This document shows positions 19,454-28,021 of a DNA stretch of 64,000 nt, in pieces (the stretch's first letter is position 1; every line of letters begins with the position of its first letter). The DNA comes from Alphaproteobacteria bacterium. GTDB taxonomy: Bacteria; Pseudomonadota; Alphaproteobacteria; Rhizobiales; Rhizobiaceae. Under the pieces are notes generated by a model, which was not told the origin of the DNA, ran no database searches, and worked only from the letters and a program-made list of their open reading frames with translations. Location of the stretch: the NCBI GenBank assembly GCA_018823835.1, contig JAHJHT010000008.1:1-64000 (forward strand). The letters are read 5' to 3'. The translations under genes were made by a program, and so were the position numbers.

Positions 19454-20238
19454 GCCGGCGCGTCTACACCGAACGGGACATCCACATGGCGCTCGACGGC
19501 GAACTGCCGGCCGACGAGCTGCCCGGCTACGAGGCCTGGCTCGACGCCAATCCCGACATGAAGGCGCGCAGCGTGCGCTTCGAGGCCGACAGAGCCCGCC
19601 TGCGCCAGACCTTTGCGGATGCGCTGACCGAGCCCGTGCCCGAACGCCTGGAACGGCTGGTGATCGGCGAGCCGGTTGGTTCCTCGGCAGGCGGCGGAAC
19701 CTGGCGTATGGCAGCCGCGGCTGTCCTGCTGCTTTCACTCGGCGTTAGCGCCGGCTATCTCGCCGGTATCGCGGGCCGTCATGGCGAACCGGCCGAGGAA
19801 GTGCTCGCCGGGGAGGCGATTGCCGCCCACACCATCTTTGCCGCCGAGAAGCGTCACGCGGTCGAGGTCGGAGGCGATGACCGCGAACACCTGCTCGGCT
19901 GGCTCTCAAACCGCATCGGCCTGACGCTTGTCGCCCCCGATCTCGCAGATGACGGCTTCGAGCTCGTCGGCGGCCGGCTGCTGCCGGCGGGCAACAACCG
20001 CGCCGCCCTGCTGCTCTACGAGGACGCAGAGGGAAACCGCATCTCGGTCTTCGTGATGGCCGAGAAGGCGGGCACCGCCAAGGGCACCTACAAGCTGGCG
20101 AGTGACGGCCCGAGCGCCATCTACTGGCTGGACGAGGGCTACGCCTGCGCCATCGTCGGCAACCTGCCGCAGGAGCGACTTTCCAAGGTCGCCGGCAGCG
20201 CCTACCGCCAGCTTCTTGCAGGCGCCGGCAAGGTCTGA
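19450..20238 (+). CDS. Transmembrane anti-sigma factor
   Basis: A 262-residue protein with a cytoplasmic N-terminal helical region (about 1-75) ending in a single membrane helix (about 89-110, AAAAVLLLSLGVSAGYLAGI) and a periplasmic domain of about 150 residues. The N-terminus resembles anti-sigma domains (DIHMALDGELPADELPGYEAWL) but has no HxxxCxxC zinc motif, so it is not a ZAS-type factor. The ATG overlaps the sigma factor TGA, implying coupled production at a fixed ratio. It should hold the sigma factor at the membrane until a signal releases it. Confidence 0.85.
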   Translation: MSRRVYTERDIHMALDGELPADELPGYEAWLDANPDMKARSVRFEADRARLRQTFADALTEPVPERLERLVIGEPVGSSAGGGTWRMAAAAVLLLSLGVSAGYLAGIAGRHGEPAEEVLAGEAIAAHTIFAAEKRHAVEVGGDDREHLLGWLSNRIGLTLVAPDLADDGFELVGGRLLPAGNNRAALLLYEDAEGNRISVFVMAEKAGTAKGTYKLASDGPSAIYWLDEGYACAIVGNLPQERLSKVAGSAYRQLLAGAGKV

Positions 20239-20387
20239 CGCAGGCGGCGGGGGACGGCCGGGAATTGCGTCACAATTCGGCCTAAATCGAGGAGCGATAG
20301 CGCAAAAGCTGTCATGGTGTGACTGGCCCGAGCGGAAGCCCTGCCAGGTTGAGTGTTTCTCTCCTCTTCTCAAGCTTTCCGGTTTGC

Positions 20388-21494
20388 ATGTCCGCCGAAA
20401 TCCGCACGGCCCGCGCCTCCGACATCGACGCCCTGGTGGCGCTCGAGAACGCCGTCTTCGACAGCGATCGCATTTCTCGCCGTTCGTTTCGCCAGCTCAT
20501 CGAGCGCGAGACCGCCGAGACGCTCGTCGCCGAGAAGGACGGCTGCCTCGCCGGCTATGCGATGGTCCTGTTTCGCAAGGGCATCGGCGTGGCGCGGCTC
20601 TATTCCTTCGCCATCGGCCCCGGCTTCGCAGGCATGGGGCTTGGCCGCCTGTTGCTCGAAAGGGTCGAGCGCGTCTCCTACGACCACGGCCGCATGATGC
20701 TGCGTCTCGAGGTCCGCGAGGACAATGCGCGCGCCATCAGCCTCTACGAGCAGAACGGTTACCGCAGGATCGGCCGCGAGGCCGATTACTACGAGGACGG
20801 CATGGCGGCGCTGCGCTTCGAGAAGACGCTGCGCGGCGACGTCCCGGTGGGCACCAGGGTACCCTTCTACGAGCAGACCTGCGACTTCACCTGCGGGCCC
20901 TGCTGCCTGATGATGGCGATGGCCAATTTCGACCGCTCCTTCGTGCCCGACCCGATCCGCGAGATCCGCCTCTGGCGCGAGGCCACCACCGTCTTCATGA
21001 TGTCGGGCACCGGCGGCTGTGAGCCCTTCGGGCTCGGCGTCGCCGCATATGAGAACGGCCTTTCGGCCGAACTCTTCGTCTCCTTCTATGGCGCGCTCTT
21101 CCTGCAGTCGGTGCGCAGCGAGGAGAAGCGCCGCGTCATGGAACTCGCCCAGGTCGATTTCAGGACCCGCGCGGAACAATACGGCATTCCCGTCCATTAC
21201 CGGTCGTTCTCGATCGATGACGTCCGCGCGGCCCTTGCCGCCGGCAAGCTGGTCGTCGTTCTCATCAGCGGGTATCTGATGTTCGGCAAGAAGGTTCCTC
21301 ACTGGGTGCTCGCCATCGGCGACGACGGCACCCACATCCTCATGCACGACCCCTGGATCGAGGACGAGCGGCGCGAGACCATGTCGGACGCCGCCAACGT
21401 TCCCGTCCCCTACGACATCTTCATGCAGATGGCGCAGTTCGGCCGCGATGGCCTGCGCGCGGCCATCATCCTCGGAAAGCCCGACGCACCATGA
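20388..21494 (+). CDS. GNAT acetyltransferase fused to a C39-like cysteine peptidase domain
   Basis: A 368-residue two-domain protein. Residues 1-150 are a RimI-like N-acetyltransferase with the acetyl-CoA loop in GPGFAGMGLGRLLLERV and the late NGYRRIGREADYY. Residues 155-368 resemble peptidase C39 domains: an oxyanion Gln163 and nucleophile Cys169 in QTCDFTCGPCC, with His305 in VPHWVLAIG and Asp321 in HDPW completing a triad. The stop overlaps the ATG of a RimK-like ATP-grasp ligase, so the two are produced together. Coupling of acetylation, peptide cleavage and amino acid ligation suggests modification of a peptide or protein terminus. The target is unknown. The ATG at 20388 is preferred because the acetyltransferase fold begins there. 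Confidence 0.85.
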   Translation: MSAEIRTARASDIDALVALENAVFDSDRISRRSFRQLIERETAETLVAEKDGCLAGYAMVLFRKGIGVARLYSFAIGPGFAGMGLGRLLLERVERVSYDHGRMMLRLEVREDNARAISLYEQNGYRRIGREADYYEDGMAALRFEKTLRGDVPVGTRVPFYEQTCDFTCGPCCLMMAMANFDRSFVPDPIREIRLWREATTVFMMSGTGGCEPFGLGVAAYENGLSAELFVSFYGALFLQSVRSEEKRRVMELAQVDFRTRAEQYGIPVHYRSFSIDDVRAALAAGKLVVVLISGYLMFGKKVPHWVLAIGDDGTHILMHDPWIEDERRETMSDAANVPVPYDIFMQMAQFGRDGLRAAIILGKPDAP

Positions 21495-22954
21495 GCTGGG
21501 TCATCCTCACCGGCAGGCAGAGCGACCTCGACCAGGTGGCGACGCCGCACAAGATCATCACCAATCGTGACTATCTTGCCCATCCCGCGCTGTTCCGCGG
21601 CCAGCGTCCGAAGGTCATCAACCTCTCCAGCAGCTACGGTTACCAGAGCCGCGGCTACTACGCCTCGCTGCTGGCCAGCTCGCGCGGCCACAAGGTCATC
21701 CCGAGCGTCGAGACCATCATCGACCTGTCGGAGCGCAAGCTCTACGAGCACGCGCTCCCTGAGCTGGAGCTGGCGCTCAACAAGTGCCGCAAGGAGCTCG
21801 GCGGCGAGTTTCCCGCCAAGGCGTCATTCTTCTTCGGCATCGGCCCGGCCAAGGCCTGGGACCGATTCGCCAAGCTCCTGTTCGACTGGTTTCGCGCACC
21901 CTCGCTCGAAGTCTCGATCCGCGGCGACGCGCAATGGGCCTCGATCCGCAAGATCGGCTTCCTGCCGGTCAACCGGCTTGAGGGCGAGGAGGAGGCCCGC
22001 TTCCTGGCGTCCATGGAGACCTACACCGGCCGCGAATGGCGCGACACCAAGACCCGCACGCCGGCCCGCTATACCTTCGCAACGCTGGTCGACCCCCAGG
22101 AAGAACTGCCGCCATCGGCCATCTCGTCGCTGCGCCACTGGGCCCGCATTGCCGAGAAGATGGGTGTCGAGGTCGAGCCGATCACCAAGAAGGACTTGGC
22201 AAAGCTCGCCAACTACGACGCGCTGTTCATTCGCGAGACAACGTCGATCTCCAACCACACCTACCGCTTCGCGCGCCGTGCCCAGCAGGAAGGCATGCCC
22301 GTCATCGACGACCCGCTGTCGATGATCCGCTGCACCAACAAGGTCTATCTCAACGAGTTGATGGCCTACAACAAGGTACCGGTGCCGCCGACCGTGATGA
22401 TCGCAAGCCCGGCCGACTTCGAGATCGCTGCCCAGACGCTCGGCTTCCCGCTCGTTCTTAAAATTCCCGACAGCGCATTTTCGCGGGGCGTCAAGAAAGC
22501 CTCGAGCTTCGAGGAGTTGCGCTCGCTCGCCACGCAGTGGCTGGAGGATTCCGACCTCCTGATCGCGCAGAAATTCATGCCGACCGAGTTCGACTGGCGC
22601 GTCGGCGTCCTCGGCGGCCAGCCGCTCTTTGCCGTCCATTATCTGATGGCCAAGCAGCACTGGCAGATCGTCAACCACCGGCCGGGCGGCAAGCCCGTGC
22701 AGGGCGGATTCAAGTCCTTCACGCTGAAGGAGGCGCCGCCGCTCGTCGTGGAGACCGCGGTGCGTGCCGCGCGCTGCATCGGTGACGGCCTCTATGGCGT
22801 CGACCTCAAGGAGACCGCCGAGGGCGTCTTCGTCATCGAGGTCAATGACAACCCCAACCTCGATCACGGCTGCGAGGATTCAGGCGAGAAGGACGAGGTT
22901 TGGATCCGCCTGACACAGTGGTTCCTCGACCGGCTCGACCGCCCCGGCCGCTAG
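21491..22954 (+). CDS. RimK-like ATP-grasp ligase
   Basis: A 487-residue protein of the ATP-grasp superfamily, which forms amide bonds through acyl-phosphate intermediates. The N-terminal half (1-220) is a RimK-family-like preATP region. The ATP-grasp core begins at DDPLSMIRCTNKVYLNELM, with a nucleotide-binding Lys in FPLVLKIPDSAFSRGVKK, and ends in VFVIEVNDNPNLDHGCED, the Mg-binding ExNxNP motif. E. coli RimK adds Glu to ribosomal protein S6; this protein is longer and its substrate is not known. It overlaps the GNAT-C39 gene by four bases. Confidence 0.88.
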   Translation: MSWVILTGRQSDLDQVATPHKIITNRDYLAHPALFRGQRPKVINLSSSYGYQSRGYYASLLASSRGHKVIPSVETIIDLSERKLYEHALPELELALNKCRKELGGEFPAKASFFFGIGPAKAWDRFAKLLFDWFRAPSLEVSIRGDAQWASIRKIGFLPVNRLEGEEEARFLASMETYTGREWRDTKTRTPARYTFATLVDPQEELPPSAISSLRHWARIAEKMGVEVEPITKKDLAKLANYDALFIRETTSISNHTYRFARRAQQEGMPVIDDPLSMIRCTNKVYLNELMAYNKVPVPPTVMIASPADFEIAAQTLGFPLVLKIPDSAFSRGVKKASSFEELRSLATQWLEDSDLLIAQKFMPTEFDWRVGVLGGQPLFAVHYLMAKQHWQIVNHRPGGKPVQGGFKSFTLKEAPPLVVETAVRAARCIGDGLYGVDLKETAEGVFVIEVNDNPNLDHGCEDSGEKDEVWIRLTQWFLDRLDRPGR

Positions 22955-23072
22955 GGCGGCCTTCCGGAAGTCATTGCTTCCCTTGCGGAAAGTGCAGATC
23001 GGCCACAGCTCCGGGTCAATCGCCGTAAGCTCGCACTTGGTCGGTTAGAACGCGCTCGAATCATGCTACTTT

Positions 23073-25100
23073 GTGGCTGAAAAGAGGCGCTTGGGTGGAC
23101 AAATTGTGACCTGGACCCGTGTCGCAGGACCCTTGCGGGGTCTCCTCGACACATTGCGCGGCGGCAGCCGTGCGCCGCAGCTCACCGCTGTGTCCTCGAT
23201 GCGCGGTTTCTGGGGTCTGATGCGGGCCTACTGGCTGTCGGAGCGCTGGAAGGAAGCCTGGACGCTCACTGCCATCATCGCGCTCTTCACCGCCGCCTCC
23301 AGCAAGACCAGCGTTTGGCTCGCCGAGGCGTCGGGCGAACTGGTCAACTCGATCGCCTATTTCCACGATCCGGGCAATGCCGATCCACTCTCCGCCGTGC
23401 TTACCGCCGCCGGCACGCTGGTCCTTCTCGTCATCCTCAAGGATGCCGGCATCACCGGGGTCCGGCACCTTTTCTCGACCACGCTGCACCGCAAATGGCG
23501 GCGCTGGCTGAACGGCAGGTTCAACGAGGCCCTGCTCGACGGCAACCACACCCACTACCACGTCCAGCACGCCAGCCGCAGCGAGGACGGTTCGCCGCTC
23601 GCGCCGCCCGACAATGTCGACCAGCGCATCCAGGAATCGATCAAGGGCATGACCGGCGGCGCCATCGGGCTCGCCATGGGCGTCATGGGTGTCGTCACCT
23701 CGCTCTATTTCGTCGGCCGCAAGCTCATCGAGACGTCGACCACCGTCGAGGGCCTGGAGTTCCTCGGCGTCTATGGCGGCGCCGTCCTCGCCTTCGCTGC
23801 CGTCGCGCTCTACGTTCCGCTCAACACCTTCGTCGCCATGAAGCTCGGCGGCATACTCGAGCGCCTCACCATCGCCATGCAGCGCGCCGAAGGCAGTTAC
23901 CGCGCCGAGCTGACGACCCTCCTGCGGCGCAGCTTCCATGTTGCCGCCGCGCACGGCGAGGCGGTCCAGAAGAACATCCACCAGCGCCTCTACCGCAACA
24001 TCGACGGCATCTGGTCGAAGCTCAACTGGTTCCACTCCGGCTACATGTCGTTCGAGCTGATCTACAATTTCCTCGCTGCCCGCATCGTCGCCTACGGCCC
24101 CGGGCTGCTGCCCTATGTCAACGAGAAGATCAACCTCAAGGGCTATGTCACCGGGGCCGAGCTGGTCAATTCGCTGATCAGCCAGTGCTCCTGGTTCATC
24201 CACGTCATGCCGGCCATTGCCACGCTGCGCGCCAATGCCCGTCGCGTGACCGATCTTGCCGTCGCCATCGAGGAGGTGCAGCAGCCTGCCGCCTTCTACC
24301 GCCGCACGGGTCGATCCGATTTCCACTACGGCCTGCAGAACGCGATCTTCGGCCTGACGGTGCGCAACCTCGAGCTGCTGCACCAGGGCGAGGGCGACAC
24401 GCCCTTCCTCAGCGTCCCGCATCTCCACTTCCGGCGCGGAGAGTGGACCTTTGTCAAGGGCGAGTCCGGCTGCGGCAAGACCTCGTTTATCAAGGCGATC
24501 AACGGCTTGTGGCCGCATGGCGGCGGCCACGTCGTGTTCCCGGAGGGGGTGAAATATCTCTACGCGGCCCAGGAGGTGAAGTTGCCGCAGGTGTCGCTGA
24601 AGCAGCTCGTCTGCCTCCCCGATGCACCAGCCGACCACAGTGACACCGGCGTCGCGGCGGCCCTGCACAAGGCCGGGCTCGGCGAGTTCATCGAGCACCT
24701 CGCCGAGGCCGAGCGCGAGGGCAAGACCTGGGACCAGATCCTGTCTGGCGGCCAGAAGCAGAAGCTCGTCGTCGCCCGCATCCTGCTGCACCGGCCGGGT
24801 CTCTTGTTTCTCGACGAGGCCACCGGGGCGCTCGACCCCGAGGCCAAGGTCGCCTTCCACCAGGCGATTCGCGACAATTGCCCCGACGCCACCGTCATCA
24901 GCGTCATGCACGAGGCGACGCCGCCGAAGACCGAGACGGGCGGCCATTTCTATCACAGCGTGCTGCAGTTCGCCGATGGCGTGGCCACCAAGAAGGCCTA
25001 CGAAGGGGGCTTGCCGCGCCAGATCTCCAGGATGCTCGTCGCTGCCGGCCCGGCTGTCCCGGCGCCCTCCGTTCCGCCTGTCCGACTTAAGCGGAAGTAG
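23073..25100 (+). CDS. ABC transporter with fused membrane and ATPase domains (SbmA/YddA type)
   Basis: A 675-residue half-transporter. An N-terminal membrane domain of the SbmA/BacA superfamily (about 60-400, with RHLFSTTLHRKWRRWLNGRF) is fused to an ATPase domain with Walker A GESGCGKTS (463-471), signature LSGGQ (557-561), Walker B LLFLDE (577-582) and the switch His in MHEA (613). SbmA/BacA proteins import peptides, while fused relatives such as YddA and Rv1819c have peptide or hydrophilic substrates. The start is a GTG at 23073. It lies 118 bp after the ATP-grasp gene on the same strand and could export or import that system's product; this is inference. Confidence 0.88.
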   Translation: MAEKRRLGGQIVTWTRVAGPLRGLLDTLRGGSRAPQLTAVSSMRGFWGLMRAYWLSERWKEAWTLTAIIALFTAASSKTSVWLAEASGELVNSIAYFHDPGNADPLSAVLTAAGTLVLLVILKDAGITGVRHLFSTTLHRKWRRWLNGRFNEALLDGNHTHYHVQHASRSEDGSPLAPPDNVDQRIQESIKGMTGGAIGLAMGVMGVVTSLYFVGRKLIETSTTVEGLEFLGVYGGAVLAFAAVALYVPLNTFVAMKLGGILERLTIAMQRAEGSYRAELTTLLRRSFHVAAAHGEAVQKNIHQRLYRNIDGIWSKLNWFHSGYMSFELIYNFLAARIVAYGPGLLPYVNEKINLKGYVTGAELVNSLISQCSWFIHVMPAIATLRANARRVTDLAVAIEEVQQPAAFYRRTGRSDFHYGLQNAIFGLTVRNLELLHQGEGDTPFLSVPHLHFRRGEWTFVKGESGCGKTSFIKAINGLWPHGGGHVVFPEGVKYLYAAQEVKLPQVSLKQLVCLPDAPADHSDTGVAAALHKAGLGEFIEHLAEAEREGKTWDQILSGGQKQKLVVARILLHRPGLLFLDEATGALDPEAKVAFHQAIRDNCPDATVISVMHEATPPKTETGGHFYHSVLQFADGVATKKAYEGGLPRQISRMLVAAGPAVPAPSVPPVRLKRK

Positions 25101-25743
25101 CGCGCGGCATGGCTGTCATTGGAACCGTGCCCTCGGCCTGCCTCAGCTTCTCAATCGCTGCAAAGCGGGCGAGAAAATCCTTCTGCGCGGCCCTTGCCGG
25201 CTTGCAGGACAGGTCGAACCCGTCGGCCGAGATGTTACGCGGTCGCCCGAAAAACTTCGTTGCCTCCGCAACCGAGAAGCCTGCCAGTTCCGTTGCCTCG
25301 AAATAGGCCGAGATCTGGTCGGCCCGCTTGATCAGCTTGCGCAGTCCCTCGCGGGCGTCGGCGGGAAGCGAGAAGCGAAGGTGGATGACGTGCTGCAGCC
25401 GGTTCTCGACGGTCCTGTAGCCGCCGCCAACCGCCGACTTGAAGGGCGAGATCATGTCGCCGATGACATATTCAGGCGCATCGTGCAGCAGCGCCATCAG
25501 CCTGTCGTCGGGCGTGGCGTTGGGCGAAAGCGTGCAGAAGATGTCTTCGACCAGCAGGCTGTGCTGCGCCACCGAGAAGGCATGGTCGCCGCCGGTCTGG
25601 CCGTTCCAGCGCGCCACGCGCGCAAGGCCGTGCGCGATGTCGGAAATCTCGACGTCGAGCGGCGAGGGATCGAGCAGGTCGAGACGCCGGCCCGACAGCA
25701 TGCGCTGCCAGGCGCGGGGAGGGGCACCCGCCTTGTCCGCCAT
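25087..25743 (-). CDS. HD-domain phosphohydrolase, YfbR-like
   Basis: A 218-residue HD-domain protein. Histidine and aspartate ligands appear in HAFSVAQHSLLV and LLHDAPEYVIGDMISPFK, the pattern of YfbR-type 5'-deoxynucleotidases. Such enzymes hydrolyse deoxynucleoside monophosphates. The ATG at 25743 overlaps the stop of the upstream YgfZ gene. It is convergent with the ABC transporter, with the 3' ends overlapping by 14 bp. Confidence 0.82.
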   Translation of the reverse strand: MADKAGAPPRAWQRMLSGRRLDLLDPSPLDVEISDIAHGLARVARWNGQTGGDHAFSVAQHSLLVEDIFCTLSPNATPDDRLMALLHDAPEYVIGDMISPFKSAVGGGYRTVENRLQHVIHLRFSLPADAREGLRKLIKRADQISAYFEATELAGFSVAEATKFFGRPRNISADGFDLSCKPARAAQKDFLARFAAIEKLRQAEGTVPMTAMPRATSA

Positions 25744-26600
25744 CAGGCTTCGTCCCCGGCCGGCTGCGGATAGGTGAACTTGGCGAAGGTGGGTATACGT
25801 AGCGACACCGCCACGTCGCCGGCGAGGATCGGCGTGCCGGCGTCCATCGCTTCCTTGGCGCGGTCGATGCGCATGATGGCAAGGCCGCTCCGTCCCGCTG
25901 TCGAGCCGAGCGTCCCGATGCTGCGTCCGTCGGCCGAGACCTCGGTGCCGGTCGCCGGCAGATCGCACTCGGCCTCGACGATCAGCACGCGTCGCCGCGC
26001 CGTGCCGCGGTGCTGCATGCGTGAAACCACTTCCTGCCCGACATAGCAGCCCTTGCGAAAGCCGACGCCGCCGAGCTCGTCGAGCAGCACGTCATGCGGA
26101 AAGGCGTCGCCGAGCGTGTAGTCGCTGCCGCTTTCGGCCACGCCGTTGCGGATGCGGAACGCGGTCCACTCCTCGACGCCCGCATCGGCCTCGACCGGTT
26201 CGTAGATGCGCCTGACCTCGATCGGTGCGGCAAAGCGCATGTCGCGGATGCCGCTTGAATCACTTTGCGAAGGGACTGAATCACTCTGCCACGAAACAGC
26301 GACAGACGGTTGATCCTGCTTGGCAATTTCGGCCTTGGCCCGCAGCTTGTAGAGCATGAGCCGCCGCACCAGGTCGTCGGCGGCGCCGGCCGGGCAGTCC
26401 AGTCGCAATCCTTGCTCGTCCTGCCGCGAAACCAGGAAATCGAACAGGATCTTGCCCTGCGGTGTCAGCAGCGCGGAAGGCTGCGCCTGTCCGGCAGCGA
26501 GCGCGTCGAGATCTGAGGTGACGATGTTCTGCAGCAGCGGCTCGGCATCCACGCCTGACACGGTGATGATCGCGCGGTCGTCTAGTCGGGCAATGGGCAT
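25743..26600 (-). CDS. ygfZ: Folate-binding protein YgfZ/GcvT-like (IscA-associated)
   Basis: A 285-residue relative of the glycine-cleavage T protein, involved with folate in repair or assembly of Fe-S clusters. The diagnostic motif KGCYVGQE is present at about residues 207-214, followed by VVSRMQHRG. A linker of about 15 residues (around VSWQSDSVPSQSDSSG) contains a short duplication. The start is the ATG at 26600, beginning MPIARLDDRAII. The gene is divergent from the dihydroorotase-family gene with 82 bp between starts, and overlaps the HD-domain gene downstream. Confidence 0.87.
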   Translation of the reverse strand: MPIARLDDRAIITVSGVDAEPLLQNIVTSDLDALAAGQAQPSALLTPQGKILFDFLVSRQDEQGLRLDCPAGAADDLVRRLMLYKLRAKAEIAKQDQPSVAVSWQSDSVPSQSDSSGIRDMRFAAPIEVRRIYEPVEADAGVEEWTAFRIRNGVAESGSDYTLGDAFPHDVLLDELGGVGFRKGCYVGQEVVSRMQHRGTARRRVLIVEAECDLPATGTEVSADGRSIGTLGSTAGRSGLAIMRIDRAKEAMDAGTPILAGDVAVSLRIPTFAKFTYPQPAGDEA

Positions 26601-26682
26601 GGCTGGGGGCGGCCTGATCTTGCAATATGGTCGGGCTTTACGTAAGCCGCACGCACTCTCCACACAAGGGCGGCAGGGCAGC

Positions 26683-28017
26683 ATGGCGGCGACCTACGAT
26701 CTCATCCTGACAGGCGGCACGGTCGTCAACCACGACGGTCAGGGCCTGCGCGATGTCGGCGTGAAGGACGGGCGCATCGCCGCCATCGGCGACCTGTCGC
26801 GCGCCTCGGTCGGCGAGACGATCGACTGCCGCGGGCTGCACGTCCTGCCTGGCGTCATCGACAGCCAGGTGCATTTCCGCGAGCCGGGTCTGGAGCACAA
26901 GGAGGATCTGGAGACCGGGTCGCGTGCCGCCGTGCTTGGCGGCGTCACAGCCGTCTTCGAGATGCCAAACACCAATCCGCTGACCACCAGCGAAGCGGCG
27001 CTCGCCGACAAGGTTTCCCGGGCCACCGGGCGCATGCATTGCGACTTTGCCTTCTGGGTCGGCGGCACGCGCGAGAATGCCGGCGATGTCGGCGAACTGG
27101 AGCGCCTGCCGGGCGCCGCCGGCATCAAGGTCTTTATGGGTTCGTCCACCGGCGACCTGCTGGTCGAGGACGACGAGGGCGTCGCTTCGATCCTGAGAAA
27201 TGTCCGCCGCCGCGCCGCTTTCCACTCGGAAGACGAGTTCCGCCTGCGCGAACGGCTCGGCGAACGCGTTGCCGGCGACCCGGCCTCGCATCCGGTATGG
27301 CGCGACGAGATTGCCGCGCTGCGCTGCACGGAACGTCTCGTGCGCATCGCAAGGCAGACCCGCGCCCGCATCCATGTCCTGCACATCTCGACAGCCGAGG
27401 AGATCCCTTTCCTCGAAAAGCACAAGGATCTCGTCACCTGCGAGGCGACGCCACACCATCTGACGCTGTCGGCCGACGATTACGCCCGCCTCGGCACACT
27501 GATCCAGATGAACCCGCCGGTTCGCGCCGGCCTTCACCGCGACGGCGTCTGGCAGGGCATCTCGCAGGGCGTCGTCGATGTGCTCGGCTCGGACCATGCC
27601 CCGCACACGCTGGAAGAAAAGCGCAAGGAATATCCGGCTTCGCCCTCGGGCATGACGGGCGTGCAGACGCTGGTGCCGATCATGCTCGACCATGTGAATG
27701 CCGGTCGCCTGACGCTGGAGCGCTTCGTTGACCTGTCGAGCCATGGTCCCAACCGCATCTTCGGCATCGCCCGCAAGGGCCGCATCGCCGCCGGCTACGA
27801 CGCCGATTTCACCATCGTCGACATGAAGCGCAGCGGGACCATCACCAACGCGCAGGCCGGCTCGAAGGCCGGCTGGACGCCCTATGACGGCAAGCGCGTC
27901 ACCGGCTGGCCGGTCGGCACGGTCGTGCGCGGCCAAAAGGTCATGTGGGAAGGCGAGATCGTCGGCCCCGGCAAGGGCAGGGCAGTCGAGTTTAGCGAAG
28001 CGCCGCGTTCGCTCTAG
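26683..28017 (+). CDS. Dihydroorotase-family amidohydrolase (PyrC/AllB group)
   Basis: A 444-residue metal-dependent amidohydrolase of the class I dihydroorotase group. Motifs are IDSQVHFREPGLEHKEDLE, VFEMPNTNP, GIKVFMGSS (position of the bridging Lys), HSEDE, ATPHHLTLS, and DVLGSDHAPHT. The first metal-ligand His of the usual DxHxH is Gln62, while His64 is present. It is normally annotated dihydroorotase. Rhizobia commonly carry another pyrC next to pyrB, so this copy may act on a different cyclic amide or be a structural partner; a symbol is therefore withheld. Confidence 0.8.
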   Translation: MAATYDLILTGGTVVNHDGQGLRDVGVKDGRIAAIGDLSRASVGETIDCRGLHVLPGVIDSQVHFREPGLEHKEDLETGSRAAVLGGVTAVFEMPNTNPLTTSEAALADKVSRATGRMHCDFAFWVGGTRENAGDVGELERLPGAAGIKVFMGSSTGDLLVEDDEGVASILRNVRRRAAFHSEDEFRLRERLGERVAGDPASHPVWRDEIAALRCTERLVRIARQTRARIHVLHISTAEEIPFLEKHKDLVTCEATPHHLTLSADDYARLGTLIQMNPPVRAGLHRDGVWQGISQGVVDVLGSDHAPHTLEEKRKEYPASPSGMTGVQTLVPIMLDHVNAGRLTLERFVDLSSHGPNRIFGIARKGRIAAGYDADFTIVDMKRSGTITNAQAGSKAGWTPYDGKRVTGWPVGTVVRGQKVMWEGEIVGPGKGRAVEFSEAPRSL

Positions 28018-28021
28018 GCAC

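Noticed and set aside
22955..23072. Possible small precursor peptide gene between the ATP-grasp and ABC genes
   Set aside because: No open frame with a start, ribosome binding site and reasonable length fits in the 118-bp gap.
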